A stretch of 64,000 nt of DNA from an uncultured Litoreibacter sp. (GTDB lineage: Bacteria > Pseudomonadota > Alphaproteobacteria > Rhodobacterales > Rhodobacteraceae): contig NZ_CANMXB010000001.1 in assembly GCF_947501785.1 (NCBI RefSeq), positions 434,001-498,000 on the forward strand. The letters are read 5' to 3'. Of the stretch, positions 27,826-35,835 are shown in pieces. The number at the start of each line of letters is the position of its first letter. Positions within the stretch are counted from its first letter, which is position 1. The position numbers and the translations under genes are program-made. The notes under the pieces were generated by a model. The model saw nothing but the letters and a program-made list of their open reading frames with translations. It was not told the DNA's origin and ran no database searches.

Positions 27826-28563
27826 ATGTTTGATTTGACTGGAAAGAATGCGCTGATCACCGGGGCTTCGGGCGGCATTGGGGGGGCGATCGCCAAGTCG
27901 CTTCATGATGCGGGCGCAACCGTAGGGCTGTCTGGGACGCGGGTGGAGCCGTTGGAAGCGCTGGCCGCGGAATTGGGCGAGCGGGCGCATGTGCTACCTT
28001 GCAACCTCAGCGACTTTGATGCCGTGGATGCGTTGCCGAAACAGGCGGCAGAGGCGATGGGATCGGTCGACATCCTGGTCAACAACGCAGGCATCACGCG
28101 CGACAACCTTTTCATGCGCATGTCGGACGACGAATTCCGTTCCGTCATTGACGTGAACCTGACCTCGACCTTCAAGCTGTGCAAAGGCGTTTTACGCGGG
28201 ATGATGAAGGCGCGTTGGGGCCGGATCGTGAATATTTCATCTGTCGTGGGGGCCACCGGCAACCCGGGACAAGGCAACTATGCGGCGTCCAAGGCCGGTA
28301 TGGTGGGCATGTCTAAATCGTTGGCCTACGAGGTGGCGAGCCGGGGGATAACCGTCAATTGCGTGGCGCCGGGGTTCATCGCCACGGCCATGACCGATAA
28401 GCTGACGGAGGATCAGAAGGCGGGCATCCTGACGCAAATTCCCGCCGGTCGTATGGGAGACCCCGAAGAAATTGCGGGCGGTGTGCTGTATTTGTCCAGC
28501 GCGTCAGCGGCCTATGTGACGGGGACGACCTTGCATGTAAATGGCGGCATGGCCATGCTGTAA
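27826..28563 (+). CDS. fabG: 3-oxoacyl-ACP reductase
   Basis: NADPH-dependent reduction of beta-ketoacyl-ACP. The 245-residue SDR protein has the TGASGGIGGAIAKSL dinucleotide loop at residue 12, LVNNAGITRDNLFMRM (the FabG-specific extension of NNAG), the catalytic Ser in NISSVVGATGNPGQ, YAASKAG with Tyr/Lys, and the C-terminal TGTTLHVNGGMAML. Part of the fabD-fabG-acpP run. Confidence 0.97.
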   Translation: MFDLTGKNALITGASGGIGGAIAKSLHDAGATVGLSGTRVEPLEALAAELGERAHVLPCNLSDFDAVDALPKQAAEAMGSVDILVNNAGITRDNLFMRMSDDEFRSVIDVNLTSTFKLCKGVLRGMMKARWGRIVNISSVVGATGNPGQGNYAASKAGMVGMSKSLAYEVASRGITVNCVAPGFIATAMTDKLTEDQKAGILTQIPAGRMGDPEEIAGGVLYLSSASAAYVTGTTLHVNGGMAML

Positions 28564-28594
28564 AACCGGACCTCATGGGGGTTGCATGAACCGT

Positions 28595-28621
28595 TTGCGT
28601 TCCCCATTTGGTATGCTATAG
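28595..28621 (+). promoter_or_regulatory. Possible promoter of acpP
   Basis: TTGCGT followed by TATGCTATAG about 11-15 bases later, inside the 187-base gap between fabG and acpP. A separate promoter is expected because acpP is highly expressed; the spacing is short, so this is tentative. Confidence 0.3.
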
Positions 28622-28750
28622 GCGCACCAGATTTGCTAAAGGCCGGCAATGCAGCTCGGGCTTTGGTCGTCGCAACTAGGCGGCACTCAAAGGCCAGACG
28701 GCCACCAACATTGCGAGGCAAACCCTCGCGCGAATACGAGGATACTCATC

Positions 28751-28984
28751 ATGAGCGACATCGCAGACCGCGTAAAAAAGATCGTTGTCGAGCACCTGGG
28801 CGTTGAAGAAGAAAAAGTTCTCGACAACGCTTCTTTCATTGACGACCTGGGCGCAGACAGCCTGGACACGGTTGAGCTGGTTATGGCGTTTGAAGAGGAA
28901 TTCGGCATCGAAATTCCCGACGACGCTGCTGAAAACATCCAGACATTTGGTGACGCTGTTAAGTTTATCGGCGCCGCTTCCTAA
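28751..28984 (+). CDS. acpP: Acyl carrier protein
   Basis: A 77-residue acidic carrier for fatty-acid synthesis. The phosphopantetheine site is Ser37 in the motif [19 protein letters not shown]. It begins [17 protein letters not shown], the standard four-helix ACP. ATG 28751 is chosen over an upstream in-frame start at 28649 because the family N-terminus is there. It probably has its own promoter in the 187 bases upstream. Confidence 0.97.
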   Translation: MSDIADRVKKIVVEHLGVEEEKVLDNASFIDDLGADSLDTVELVMAFEEEFGIEIPDDAAENIQTFGDAVKFIGAAS

Positions 28985-29026
28985 GCGCGTTGTCGCGGCC
29001 TCAGTAAGGGGCCGAGCACCACTAAA

Positions 29027-29965
29027 CTAGATTTGCGCGACGCCTGTGAAGGTGTCGCGCTCTTCGTTTTGAACCGCCTCCAAAGGGCGCGATAGTTTGA
29101 GCGTGGCCTGCATTTCTTTCTGGCTCAGGGCCGTTTCGAATTGCACGCCGGCAAAGCGGCTATTGCTCCAGGTGACCGTCGCGATCCGGCTGATGTTGCC
29201 AAATTGGATGTTTACGCAGGTTCCGGCGGGCAGGTTCAGCGGGTTTTCGACATTGGCGCCAGTCAGGCTAAGATCGACCACGGTCTGCGTGTCGATATTG
29301 TTCACGGCACCCAGCAATACCGGAATATTGCAGGCAAATCGCCTTGAGCGACGTGTTTCGCGTTTGCGGCGCACCGTTTGAAACCTGACACCCGCATAGA
29401 TACCGATCAGCAGTCCAATCACCCCGAAGAACATGCCCAAGGCCAGGGCGGGCGCGGCAAAACCGCTTTGATGGGACCCAAAATCCACCCCCCACACTCT
29501 ATAGACCTTGCTGGCAAACTCAGATTGGTCTGCGGCGTTGCGTGGGTCGCAGAATTCGTCGGTCAGATCCTTGGCAACCCTATAGCTGCGCTGAAAGCCG
29601 GACCCGTTCAAAAAAGGCTTCACCTTTTCAGGGCCTTGGGTGATGGCCAGCTGGCTCAGCGCGCCCAGCTTTACCTTCAGCCGCAGAATGTCATCCAGTT
29701 TGCGTTCATAGCCGAGTGGTTTCAGCGTCTCAAACATGCCGAACTTGCTTATTTTCTGGCGTTGGTCGTTTATGCGGTGCCCGGCCCGGGCGACAGAAGC
29801 GGTGTCGTGAAGCCTCTTAAGATCCTCGACCTCATAAACGATGCTGGAAAGCACCGGCAATGCGCTGCAATTGGCCAAAGCGCCGCTTGCTGCGGCAAGT
29901 GACAGCCAGATCACGGCAACGGCGCGCAGCAAACCTGTTCGGGCGATGAGGGGACGTGGACACAT
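29027..29965 (-). CDS. Membrane PilZ-domain protein with periplasmic sensor region
   Basis: A 312-residue protein. Residues 1-31 look like a signal peptide (LLRAVAVIWLSLAAASGALA, followed by NCSALP). Residues about 32-175 are a helical periplasmic region of unknown family with a conserved-looking Cys pair (C33 and the C in DEFCDPRN). A membrane helix follows (APALALGMFFGVIGLLIGIYA). The cytoplasmic part carries a PilZ domain with the c-di-GMP motifs RRSRR (RxxxR) and DLSLTGANV (D/NxSxxG). This suggests a transmembrane c-di-GMP effector. It is convergent with acpP. Confidence 0.75.
   Translation of the reverse strand: MCPRPLIARTGLLRAVAVIWLSLAAASGALANCSALPVLSSIVYEVEDLKRLHDTASVARAGHRINDQRQKISKFGMFETLKPLGYERKLDDILRLKVKLGALSQLAITQGPEKVKPFLNGSGFQRSYRVAKDLTDEFCDPRNAADQSEFASKVYRVWGVDFGSHQSGFAAPALALGMFFGVIGLLIGIYAGVRFQTVRRKRETRRSRRFACNIPVLLGAVNNIDTQTVVDLSLTGANVENPLNLPAGTCVNIQFGNISRIATVTWSNSRFAGVQFETALSQKEMQATLKLSRPLEAVQNEERDTFTGVAQI
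29035..29070 (+). terminator. Probable acpP terminator inside the end of the PilZ gene
   Basis: GCGCGACGCC, loop TGTGAA, GGTGTCGCGC (ten pairs, one wobble), then TCTTCGTTTT. It lies 50 bases after acpP but within the 3' coding end of the convergent PilZ gene. Confidence 0.6.
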
Positions 29966-30043
29966 TGGGCAATCCGAAGAAATAGTGGCTTCGAATTACT
30001 GCGCGAGAGTTAAGATCGGGTTTCGCACGTCGCGATACGTCCG

Positions 30044-31075
30044 TCAGGTGCGTTTGACCTCTGCCAACCTGCCCAAGACATCCAGACCTTGCTGGTTCAG
30101 GAAATGCAAAATATCAATGAAGACCCAGTTTTCCGCCAGTTTGTCACCGTCGCGGCGATAGACATCGACTACCCGCATGTCGCTGGGGCGGTTTGAACCG
30201 GGAAGCCCTAGATATCCGCCGGTAGGTGTTACCGTCAGGTTTGGCCAGCCGAAGAAACCACCGTAGTTACCCTCGGCGATACGCGCCACATGGCCGTTGA
30301 ACACCCGATTGGCCAATTGGCGGCGGAAAGGCTGTTGGTGTTGTTCCACATATCGCTCGATGGTGAAGACCGCGCCGATCCCGGCAGGGCCGTACCAGGC
30401 CATGTCTTCATGCCAGTGCTGACTGAGTTCCTCGCGCGGGGTGAGGGGCTTGGCATCTGATTTGCCTTGGATGATAGCGTTGGCTTTCGAGATATTCGCG
30501 GCCATATCATTGATTGTTTTCAGCGTCTTAGCCCCTTCGGCGGGGTCCTGGGCGTCAAAGAGCTGGCCGTCATTGGTCAGCGGGCCGGGATGCACAAAGG
30601 ACGCCGCGGTTTGCGGCGGCAGCGGGTTGAGGCCCGCTTGATGGATGACGTCCAGAATGTCGATGAACAGCGCGGTCTCGGCGATTTTGCCGCCATCGAT
30701 GCGGTGGAATTCTGCGTAGCGGATCATCGCTATCTTGCGGGTTGCGGGGATGCCCAGCCAGTCTTGGTCAAACAGCGCTTTGAAATGCCCCATGGAGCAG
30801 GTCCAGACCGAGCTTTGGCCGTCTGTGTCGTTGAGGCCTGCAAAAAAGATGGTTTCGCGGCGCTGAAGCGCGCTGAACGATGACAGAAGTGGCGCCCAGA
30901 AGGCGTCGATCACCTCTTGCGCGCCGGATTGCTCGTGGAACGGATGAAGCCCCCGCCAGTGATAATCCTTGCCTGTATGGGCTTGGAGGGCGGCTAACCT
31001 GTCGGCAGGCGCGGCGGCGTCAAAGGCGGCCATGTAAGCGCGGGTCACCGCCTTGGCGGGCTGAAAGTCGGTCAT
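30044..31075 (-). CDS. Tandem SnoaL-like (NTF2-fold) polyketide-cyclase-type protein
   Basis: A 343-residue protein made of two SnoaL-like cone-barrel domains: residues about 10-150 (DYHWRGLHPFHEQSG, KIAETALFIDILDVIHQAGL) and about 205-340 (DMAWYGPAGIGAVFTIERY, KLAENWVFIDILHFLNQQGL). The repeated WVFIDIL/LFIDIL ends show the internal duplication. Such proteins act as cyclases, isomerases or hydrolases on small lipophilic substrates; the substrate here is unknown. It stands alone between the PilZ gene and fabF. Confidence 0.8.
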   Translation of the reverse strand: MTDFQPAKAVTRAYMAAFDAAAPADRLAALQAHTGKDYHWRGLHPFHEQSGAQEVIDAFWAPLLSSFSALQRRETIFFAGLNDTDGQSSVWTCSMGHFKALFDQDWLGIPATRKIAMIRYAEFHRIDGGKIAETALFIDILDVIHQAGLNPLPPQTAASFVHPGPLTNDGQLFDAQDPAEGAKTLKTINDMAANISKANAIIQGKSDAKPLTPREELSQHWHEDMAWYGPAGIGAVFTIERYVEQHQQPFRRQLANRVFNGHVARIAEGNYGGFFGWPNLTVTPTGGYLGLPGSNRPSDMRVVDVYRRDGDKLAENWVFIDILHFLNQQGLDVLGRLAEVKRT

Positions 31076-31274
31076 TGTGGATCCACGAATGCGTATTCAG
31101 CCAAGGAGTAGCCGTTGCTGCCCCTTGTGCAAGCACAATTGGCCAGGGACGGAGGAAAAGTGCCTTGAGCGGCCACCCTGGCTCGGCAGAAAGCTGCGCG
31201 CGGCCACTTTCCCTTGGCAGCGGCGCCGTGTAGAAGTCGGGGAAACCTTTGTGAGGGATAAAAAGGGGGCAGAT

Positions 31275-32528
31275 ATGCGTCGGGTCGTTATCACAGGATT
31301 AGGAATGGTGACGCCGCTTGGAAGCGGTGTTGAGGAGACATGGAAGAACGCGCTGGCCGGCAAATCCGGCGCGCGGACGATCCAGAAATTTGACGCCTCG
31401 CATCTGGGCACCGGCTACGCCTGCGAAGTGCCTCGCGGCGAGGGGGCGGGTGAGTTCAACCCTGACGACTTCATGCTCGCCAAGGACGCGCGCAAAGTGG
31501 ATGACTTTATCCTATACGGCATGGCCGCCGCGCAGATGGCGGTGGAAGACGCCGATTGGCAGCCTGAAGAGCTGAGTGAGCTGGAACGCACCGGTGTTAT
31601 GATCGGGTCAGGCATTGGCGGGTTGCAATCCATTTCCGAGACCGCCGTTCTGATCAAGGAGCGCGGACCCCGGCGGGTCTCGCCATTCTTTATTCCCGGC
31701 GCATTGGTCAACCTGGTGTCGGGCCAGGTGTCGATCAAATACGGATTTAAGGGCCCAAATCATGCGGTTGTGACCGCTTGTTCAACTGGCGCGCATGCCA
31801 TTGGCGATGCGGCACGGCTGATTGCTTTGGATGATGCGGACGTGATGATTGCAGGCGGCGCGGAAAGCCCGATTTGCGAGATCGGCATTGCGGGGTTCAA
31901 CGCCTGCAAGGCGCTGTCGACGGCGCATGCGGATGACCCAGAGAGTGCCTCGCGGCCGTGGGATGCAGACCGGGATGGTTTCGTGATGGGTGAGGGCGCC
32001 GGTGTGGTCGTGTTGGAAGAGTATGAGCACGCCAAAGCACGTGGCGCGAAGATTTACGGCGAGGTGCTGGGCTACGGGCTGTCTGGTGACGCACACCACA
32101 TTACCGCACCGCCTGAGGATCATGAGGGCGCGGAACGCGCGATGCGGGCGGCTGTGAAGCGGGCCGGGATTGATGTCAGCGCGATTGACTATGTCAACGC
32201 GCACGGGACCTCGACCATGGCGGACACGATCGAGTTGGGCGCGGTTGAACGGCTGCTGGGCGATGCGGCTGACGGAGTGGCGATGTCGTCGACCAAGTCG
32301 ATGACCGGACACCTGCTGGGCGCTGCGGGCGCGATTGAGGCGATCTTCTGCATCTTGGCGATGCGCGACAATGTATGCCCGCCGACCATCAACCTGGACA
32401 ACCCAGCCGCCGAGACGAAGATCAATCTCTGCGCAAACAAGGCGGTGGAGCGTGACGTTAACGTTGTACTGTCGAACTCCTTTGGCTTTGGCGGCACCAA
32501 TGCCTGCCTGATTATGGGGAAGGTCTAG
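31275..32528 (+). CDS. fabF: 3-oxoacyl-ACP synthase II
   Basis: Elongating condensing enzyme of fatty-acid synthesis, 417 residues. Start RRVVITGLGMVTPLG; catalytic Cys in VTACSTGAHAIGDA near residue 170; the two histidines in NAHGTSTMADT (about 310) and SMTGHLLGAAGA (about 347); the glycine-rich end SNSFGFGGTNACLI. ATG 31275 follows AAAAGGGGG; the open frame to 31077 lacks the family sequence. mltG follows after 6 bases. Confidence 0.97.
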   Translation: MRRVVITGLGMVTPLGSGVEETWKNALAGKSGARTIQKFDASHLGTGYACEVPRGEGAGEFNPDDFMLAKDARKVDDFILYGMAAAQMAVEDADWQPEELSELERTGVMIGSGIGGLQSISETAVLIKERGPRRVSPFFIPGALVNLVSGQVSIKYGFKGPNHAVVTACSTGAHAIGDAARLIALDDADVMIAGGAESPICEIGIAGFNACKALSTAHADDPESASRPWDADRDGFVMGEGAGVVVLEEYEHAKARGAKIYGEVLGYGLSGDAHHITAPPEDHEGAERAMRAAVKRAGIDVSAIDYVNAHGTSTMADTIELGAVERLLGDAADGVAMSSTKSMTGHLLGAAGAIEAIFCILAMRDNVCPPTINLDNPAAETKINLCANKAVERDVNVVLSNSFGFGGTNACLIMGKV

Positions 32529-32534
32529 GCCTCG

Positions 32535-33695
32535 ATGTGGAAGTCCATTGCCTCTAACTTTCTGACGATCTTCATTCTGGCCCTGTTCGCCGTTGGCGGA
32601 CTTATTGGCTGGGGTCAGTCGCAGTACAAAGCGGAAGGGCCTCTGCAACAGGCCGCGTTCTTTGAGGTGCCGCGCGGGGCATCTTTGCGGGCTGTGTCCG
32701 AGCGGCTGGAAGCGCAGGGCGCGATTTCCAACGCCTCGATCTTCCGCATCGGGGCTGAATATTCGGACAAGGCGCAGCAGTTGAAATTCGGCAATTACGA
32801 GATCCCTGCAGGCGCCTCAATGGCCGATATCATTGATATTGTGACCGCGGGCGGGCCGTCCACGTTCCGGTTCGTGGCCACCTACCTGATCCGCAATACG
32901 GGCGGCGAGTTGCGGTTCCGTGAGCGCACGCCCGGGACGGGGGAAGAGGTCGTGCTGGCCGAATTCAAGGCCGGAGAGCCTTTGCCTGAGGCCTATTCCG
33001 AAGCCGTGGCGGCTGAAGTGCCGATCGTCTACCGCGTGTCCGTTGCGGAAGGGTTGACCAGCTGGCAGATCGTCGAAGGGCTGAAAGGCGCGGATTTCCT
33101 GGACGGAGAGGTGGCGGACGTTCCGGCTGAGGGATCATTGGCCCCTGACACCTACGAGGTGAGCCGTGGGGCCGAGCGGGGGACCATTTTGGACCGGATG
33201 GCGCAGGCACAGGTGCGTATCCTGGATCAGGCCTGGGAGAACCGCGCACCGGATCTGCCGCTTGAATCCAAGGAGGAGGCGCTGATCCTTGCGTCCATCG
33301 TTGAGAAGGAAACCGGTGTTCCCGAGGAGCGGCGTCAGGTGGCGAGCGTGTTCACCAACCGCCTGAACCAAGGCATGAAGCTGCAGACAGACCCGACGGT
33401 GATCTACGGGATCACCTTGGGGCAAGGCAACGGCCTGGGGCGCGGCATTCGGCAGTCAGAGTTGAACCGTCGCACAGATTACAACACTTATATCATCCCG
33501 GCCTTGCCGCCGACGCCGATTGCCAACCCGGGCAAACTTGCGATTGAAGCGGCGTTGAACCCGGACAGCACGCCGTACATCTTCTTCGTGGCTGATGGCA
33601 CTGGCGGGCATGCATTTGCGGAAAATCTGGCCGATCATAACCGCAACGTTGCGGAATGGCGCAAGATTGAGGCCGAACGCAACGCGAATAACTAG
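32535..33695 (+). CDS. mltG: Endolytic murein transglycosylase (YceG-like)
   Basis: Inner-membrane enzyme that cuts nascent peptidoglycan and limits glycan strand length. The 386 residues have one N-terminal anchor (FLTIFILALFAVGGLIGW), a LysM-like region (FFEVPRGASLRAVSERL) and the YceG catalytic domain: ILASIVEKETGVPEER with the catalytic Glu near residue 256, then LQTDPTVIYG and YNTYIIPALPPTPIANPG. The position immediately before the GTA cluster is the usual one in Rhodobacterales. Confidence 0.94.
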   Translation: MWKSIASNFLTIFILALFAVGGLIGWGQSQYKAEGPLQQAAFFEVPRGASLRAVSERLEAQGAISNASIFRIGAEYSDKAQQLKFGNYEIPAGASMADIIDIVTAGGPSTFRFVATYLIRNTGGELRFRERTPGTGEEVVLAEFKAGEPLPEAYSEAVAAEVPIVYRVSVAEGLTSWQIVEGLKGADFLDGEVADVPAEGSLAPDTYEVSRGAERGTILDRMAQAQVRILDQAWENRAPDLPLESKEEALILASIVEKETGVPEERRQVASVFTNRLNQGMKLQTDPTVIYGITLGQGNGLGRGIRQSELNRRTDYNTYIIPALPPTPIANPGKLAIEAALNPDSTPYIFFVADGTGGHAFAENLADHNRNVAEWRKIEAERNANN

Positions 33696-33785
33696 AGCGT
33701 GCGCTGCCCCGTGCGGCGTGCGCGTTAACTATTTGCGCTTTGAAATGCTGGGGTATGGCCCTGCGGAGCGCTTGCATCGTTAACT

Positions 33786-33800
33786 TTAACACATTGTTAA
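33786..33800. promoter_or_regulatory. CtrA-like full site
   Basis: TTAACACATTGTTAA: TTAA, seven bases, TTAA, the spacing of a full CtrA box, and also a palindrome of TTAACA/TGTTAA. It lies about 36 bases before the candidate -35. CtrA is required for GTA production in Rhodobacter capsulatus, so the site is plausible but unproven. Confidence 0.5.
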
Positions 33801-33835
33801 TAAACAATTTATTTTAGAATTTGGCGCGAATTGTG

Positions 33836-33864
33836 TTGACTCTTCGAACGGTCTCTGGCATACC
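33836..33864 (+). promoter_or_regulatory. Candidate GTA promoter
   Basis: TTGACT, 17 bases, CATACC. The -35 matches five of six bases of the consensus, while the -10 matches only three, as expected for a promoter that needs an activator. Confidence 0.35.
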
Positions 33865-33885
33865 TTTGGACAAGATGGAGAAATA

Positions 33886-33914
33886 GGGTCAGCAGCAATG
33901 CTCTGGCCCTTTTT
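33886..33914 (+). terminator. First terminator in the GTA leader
   Basis: GGGTCAG, C bulge, AGC, loop AAT, GCT, CTGGCCC, then TTTTT. Ten pairs with one bulge. It lies 191 bases after mltG. Confidence 0.85.
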
Positions 33915-33929
33915 ATATGGAAATTTGCG

Positions 33930-33966
33930 AGCGGCACGGACCTCAAGGTTCCGGGCCGCTTTTTTG
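33930..33966 (+). terminator. Second terminator in the GTA leader
   Basis: AGCGGC, A, CGGA, loop CCTCAAGGT, TCCG, G, GCCGCT, then TTTTTG. Ten pairs around one mismatch. It ends 46 bases before the g1 start codon. Confidence 0.85.
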
Positions 33967-34012
33967 TTTCCCGAGCTCACGAACAGATGCAGCGGCGTGG
34001 TTTGGAGGCGCG

Positions 34013-34456
34013 ATGGATGAGACACCGAAACAGGTGATCCTATTGGGGAGCCCTGAAACCGGAGATACGACACAGAAAAAGCCCGAATATGTCGGGGCAT
34101 TGGAACCGGAACTTGCCCGTGAAAGCGACGCGGCCAAGGCCCATATCGACGACACGCTACAGGTCTTCGTGCGGGTTCTGAACCGGTTGCGACGCACTTT
34201 GGAAGACTATTCGGTCAAGGTCGAAAACGACGACCTTCAAGCGGCCGGACTCAACTCGGAAATGCGGCAGATTGGGCCGTTACTGTCGGCCACGATACAG
34301 CAGGAGAAAAAGGTCAATGACACGATTCAACAGCGCGTTGGCGAGGCAGGAAAATACGCATTCGACCTTGAAAGCGCCCGATCTGAAATTCGGGGCCGCC
34401 TCGCTCGCCTGCGCAAGCAGCACGGAGCAGAACGAGTTTCTGACGGGACTGAGTGA
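34013..34456 (+). CDS. GTA small terminase subunit (g1)
   Basis: A 147-residue helical protein corresponding to RcGTA g1, reported to work as the small terminase. It has an acidic start (MDETPKQVILLGSPETG), a long coiled-coil stretch at about 45-110 (VLNRLRRTLEDYSVKVEND) and a basic C-terminal helix (SEIRGRLARLRKQHG). ATG 34013 follows TTTGGAGG; the frame is open upstream through the leader terminators, which argues against a longer protein. It overlaps the proposed g2 start by 140 bases. Confidence 0.82.
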   Translation: MDETPKQVILLGSPETGDTTQKKPEYVGALEPELARESDAAKAHIDDTLQVFVRVLNRLRRTLEDYSVKVENDDLQAAGLNSEMRQIGPLLSATIQQEKKVNDTIQQRVGEAGKYAFDLESARSEIRGRLARLRKQHGAERVSDGTE

Positions 34457-35729
34457 CCATGCATTGGCGGCCCTGCCATACGTGTTTGAATTCTGGGCGT
34501 TGGAGCATCAATTGCCGCCCGAGGGGGACTGGCGCAGCTGGGTTGTGATGGGCGGACGTGGCGCGGGCAAAACCCGCGCAGGCGCCGAATGGCTGCGCGC
34601 CCAGGTTGAAGGTGCGACGCCTTTGGACCCGGGCGTGGCGTCACGTGCGGCGTTGGTTGGCGAGACCTTTGATCAAGTCCGCGACGTGATGATTTTTGGC
34701 GCAAGCGGCATAATGGCCTGCACCCCGCCGGACCGCCGCCCGAAATGGGAAGCAACCCGCCGCCGTCTGGTTTGGCCCAACGGCGCCGTGGCTGAATGCC
34801 ATTCAGCCTCATCACCCGAAGAGATGCGCGGCCCGCAATTTGATGTGGCCTGGCTGGACGAGCTTGCAAAATGGGGCAAGGGCGACGAGGCGTGGGACAT
34901 GCTGCAATTTGGCCTGCGGCTTGGGGCCCATCCCCGGCAGGTGGTGACGACCACGCCCAAGAACGTCGATGTGCTCAAGGGCATATTGGAACAGTCATCG
35001 ACCGTTGTGACGTCCGCCCCGACAGAGGCGAACGCGGCTTATTTGGCGGAGAATTTCCTGAAAGAGATCAGGGCAAGATACGGCGGCACCCGGCAGGGCC
35101 GCCAGGAATTGGACGGCGAACTGGTCGAGGATTTGGACGGCGCCTTGTGGACCATGGACATTCTGGACGGCGCGCGCCGCAAAACGCTGCCGGAGTTCGA
35201 CCGCGTGGTTGTGGCCGTTGACCCGGTGGTATCGAGGGGCGGCGGGGCGGATGCCTGCGGCATCGTTGTTGCCGGCGCAGTCTTGAAGGGCGAGCGGCAA
35301 GACTGGCACGCCGTGGTGTTGGAGGATGCAACCGTCCACGGGGCATCGCCCCTTGGCTGGGCGACTGCGGCCGTCGCTGCTGCGGAAAGGCACGGCGCAG
35401 ACCGCATCGTGGCGGAAGTGAACCAGGGCGGCGCGCTTGTCGAAGAGGTGTTGCGGCAAGTGGACCCGTTGGCCCCCTACAAGAGCGTGCACGCGAGTTC
35501 CTCCAAGGCGGTCCGCGCAGAACCGATCGCGGCGCTCTATGAGCAAGGGCGGGTCAGCCATTATGGAGACCTGACCGCGCTTGAGGACCAGATGAGCCAG
35601 ATGACGGTGACCGGCTTCAAGGGCCGTGGCAGCCCAGACCGGGTGGACGCGCTGGTTTGGGCCATTCGGGAATTGCTGCTTGGTGGCGAGCAGAGCGCTC
35701 ACCCGCGCATACGGACGGTGGGACATTAG
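34317..35729 (+). CDS. GTA large terminase subunit (g2)
   Basis: ATP-driven DNA packaging motor and headful nuclease, about 470 residues as drawn. Walker A is GGRGAGKTRAG, Walker B VAWLDELAKWG, then a TTTPKN coupling motif. The RNase-H-like nuclease starts at VVAVDPVVSRGGGADACG and ends with DRVDALVWAI. Conserved sequence begins around ALPYVFEFWALEHQLPPEG, 45 residues in, so the true start may be later than ATG 34317. That ATG was chosen because AGGAG lies 10 bases upstream and no later in-frame ATG precedes the conserved core. Confidence 0.9.
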   Translation: MTRFNSALARQENTHSTLKAPDLKFGAASLACASSTEQNEFLTGLSDHALAALPYVFEFWALEHQLPPEGDWRSWVVMGGRGAGKTRAGAEWLRAQVEGATPLDPGVASRAALVGETFDQVRDVMIFGASGIMACTPPDRRPKWEATRRRLVWPNGAVAECHSASSPEEMRGPQFDVAWLDELAKWGKGDEAWDMLQFGLRLGAHPRQVVTTTPKNVDVLKGILEQSSTVVTSAPTEANAAYLAENFLKEIRARYGGTRQGRQELDGELVEDLDGALWTMDILDGARRKTLPEFDRVVVAVDPVVSRGGGADACGIVVAGAVLKGERQDWHAVVLEDATVHGASPLGWATAAVAAAERHGADRIVAEVNQGGALVEEVLRQVDPLAPYKSVHASSSKAVRAEPIAALYEQGRVSHYGDLTALEDQMSQMTVTGFKGRGSPDRVDALVWAIRELLLGGEQSAHPRIRTVGH

Positions 35730-35835
35730 CGCGCCCCTAGGGGCATGTAGACCTAATTGAAATGTTGAGAGGCGGGAGCGAAGGCTGCCGCCTTTTCTTT
35801 TGGCAGGCCGTGGGCGGCCAAACAGGAGCGACGAA

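Larger units (their letters stand above)
33696..34012 (+). promoter_or_regulatory. GTA leader region
   Basis: This 317-base stretch has no convincing gene. It turns AT-rich at about 33780. In order it holds a TTAA-N7-TTAA box (33786-33800), a -35-like TTGACT at 33836 with CATACC 17 bases on, then two intrinsic terminators (33886-33914 and 33930-33966), then TTTGGAGG, the ribosome site of g1. Transcription from this putative promoter would have to pass both terminators to reach the GTA genes. Confidence 0.6.

Noticed and set aside
33875-33886. Mini open frame ATG GAG AAA TAG in the GTA leader as a leader peptide
   Set aside because: Three codons and no ribosome site; chance occurrence is likely.
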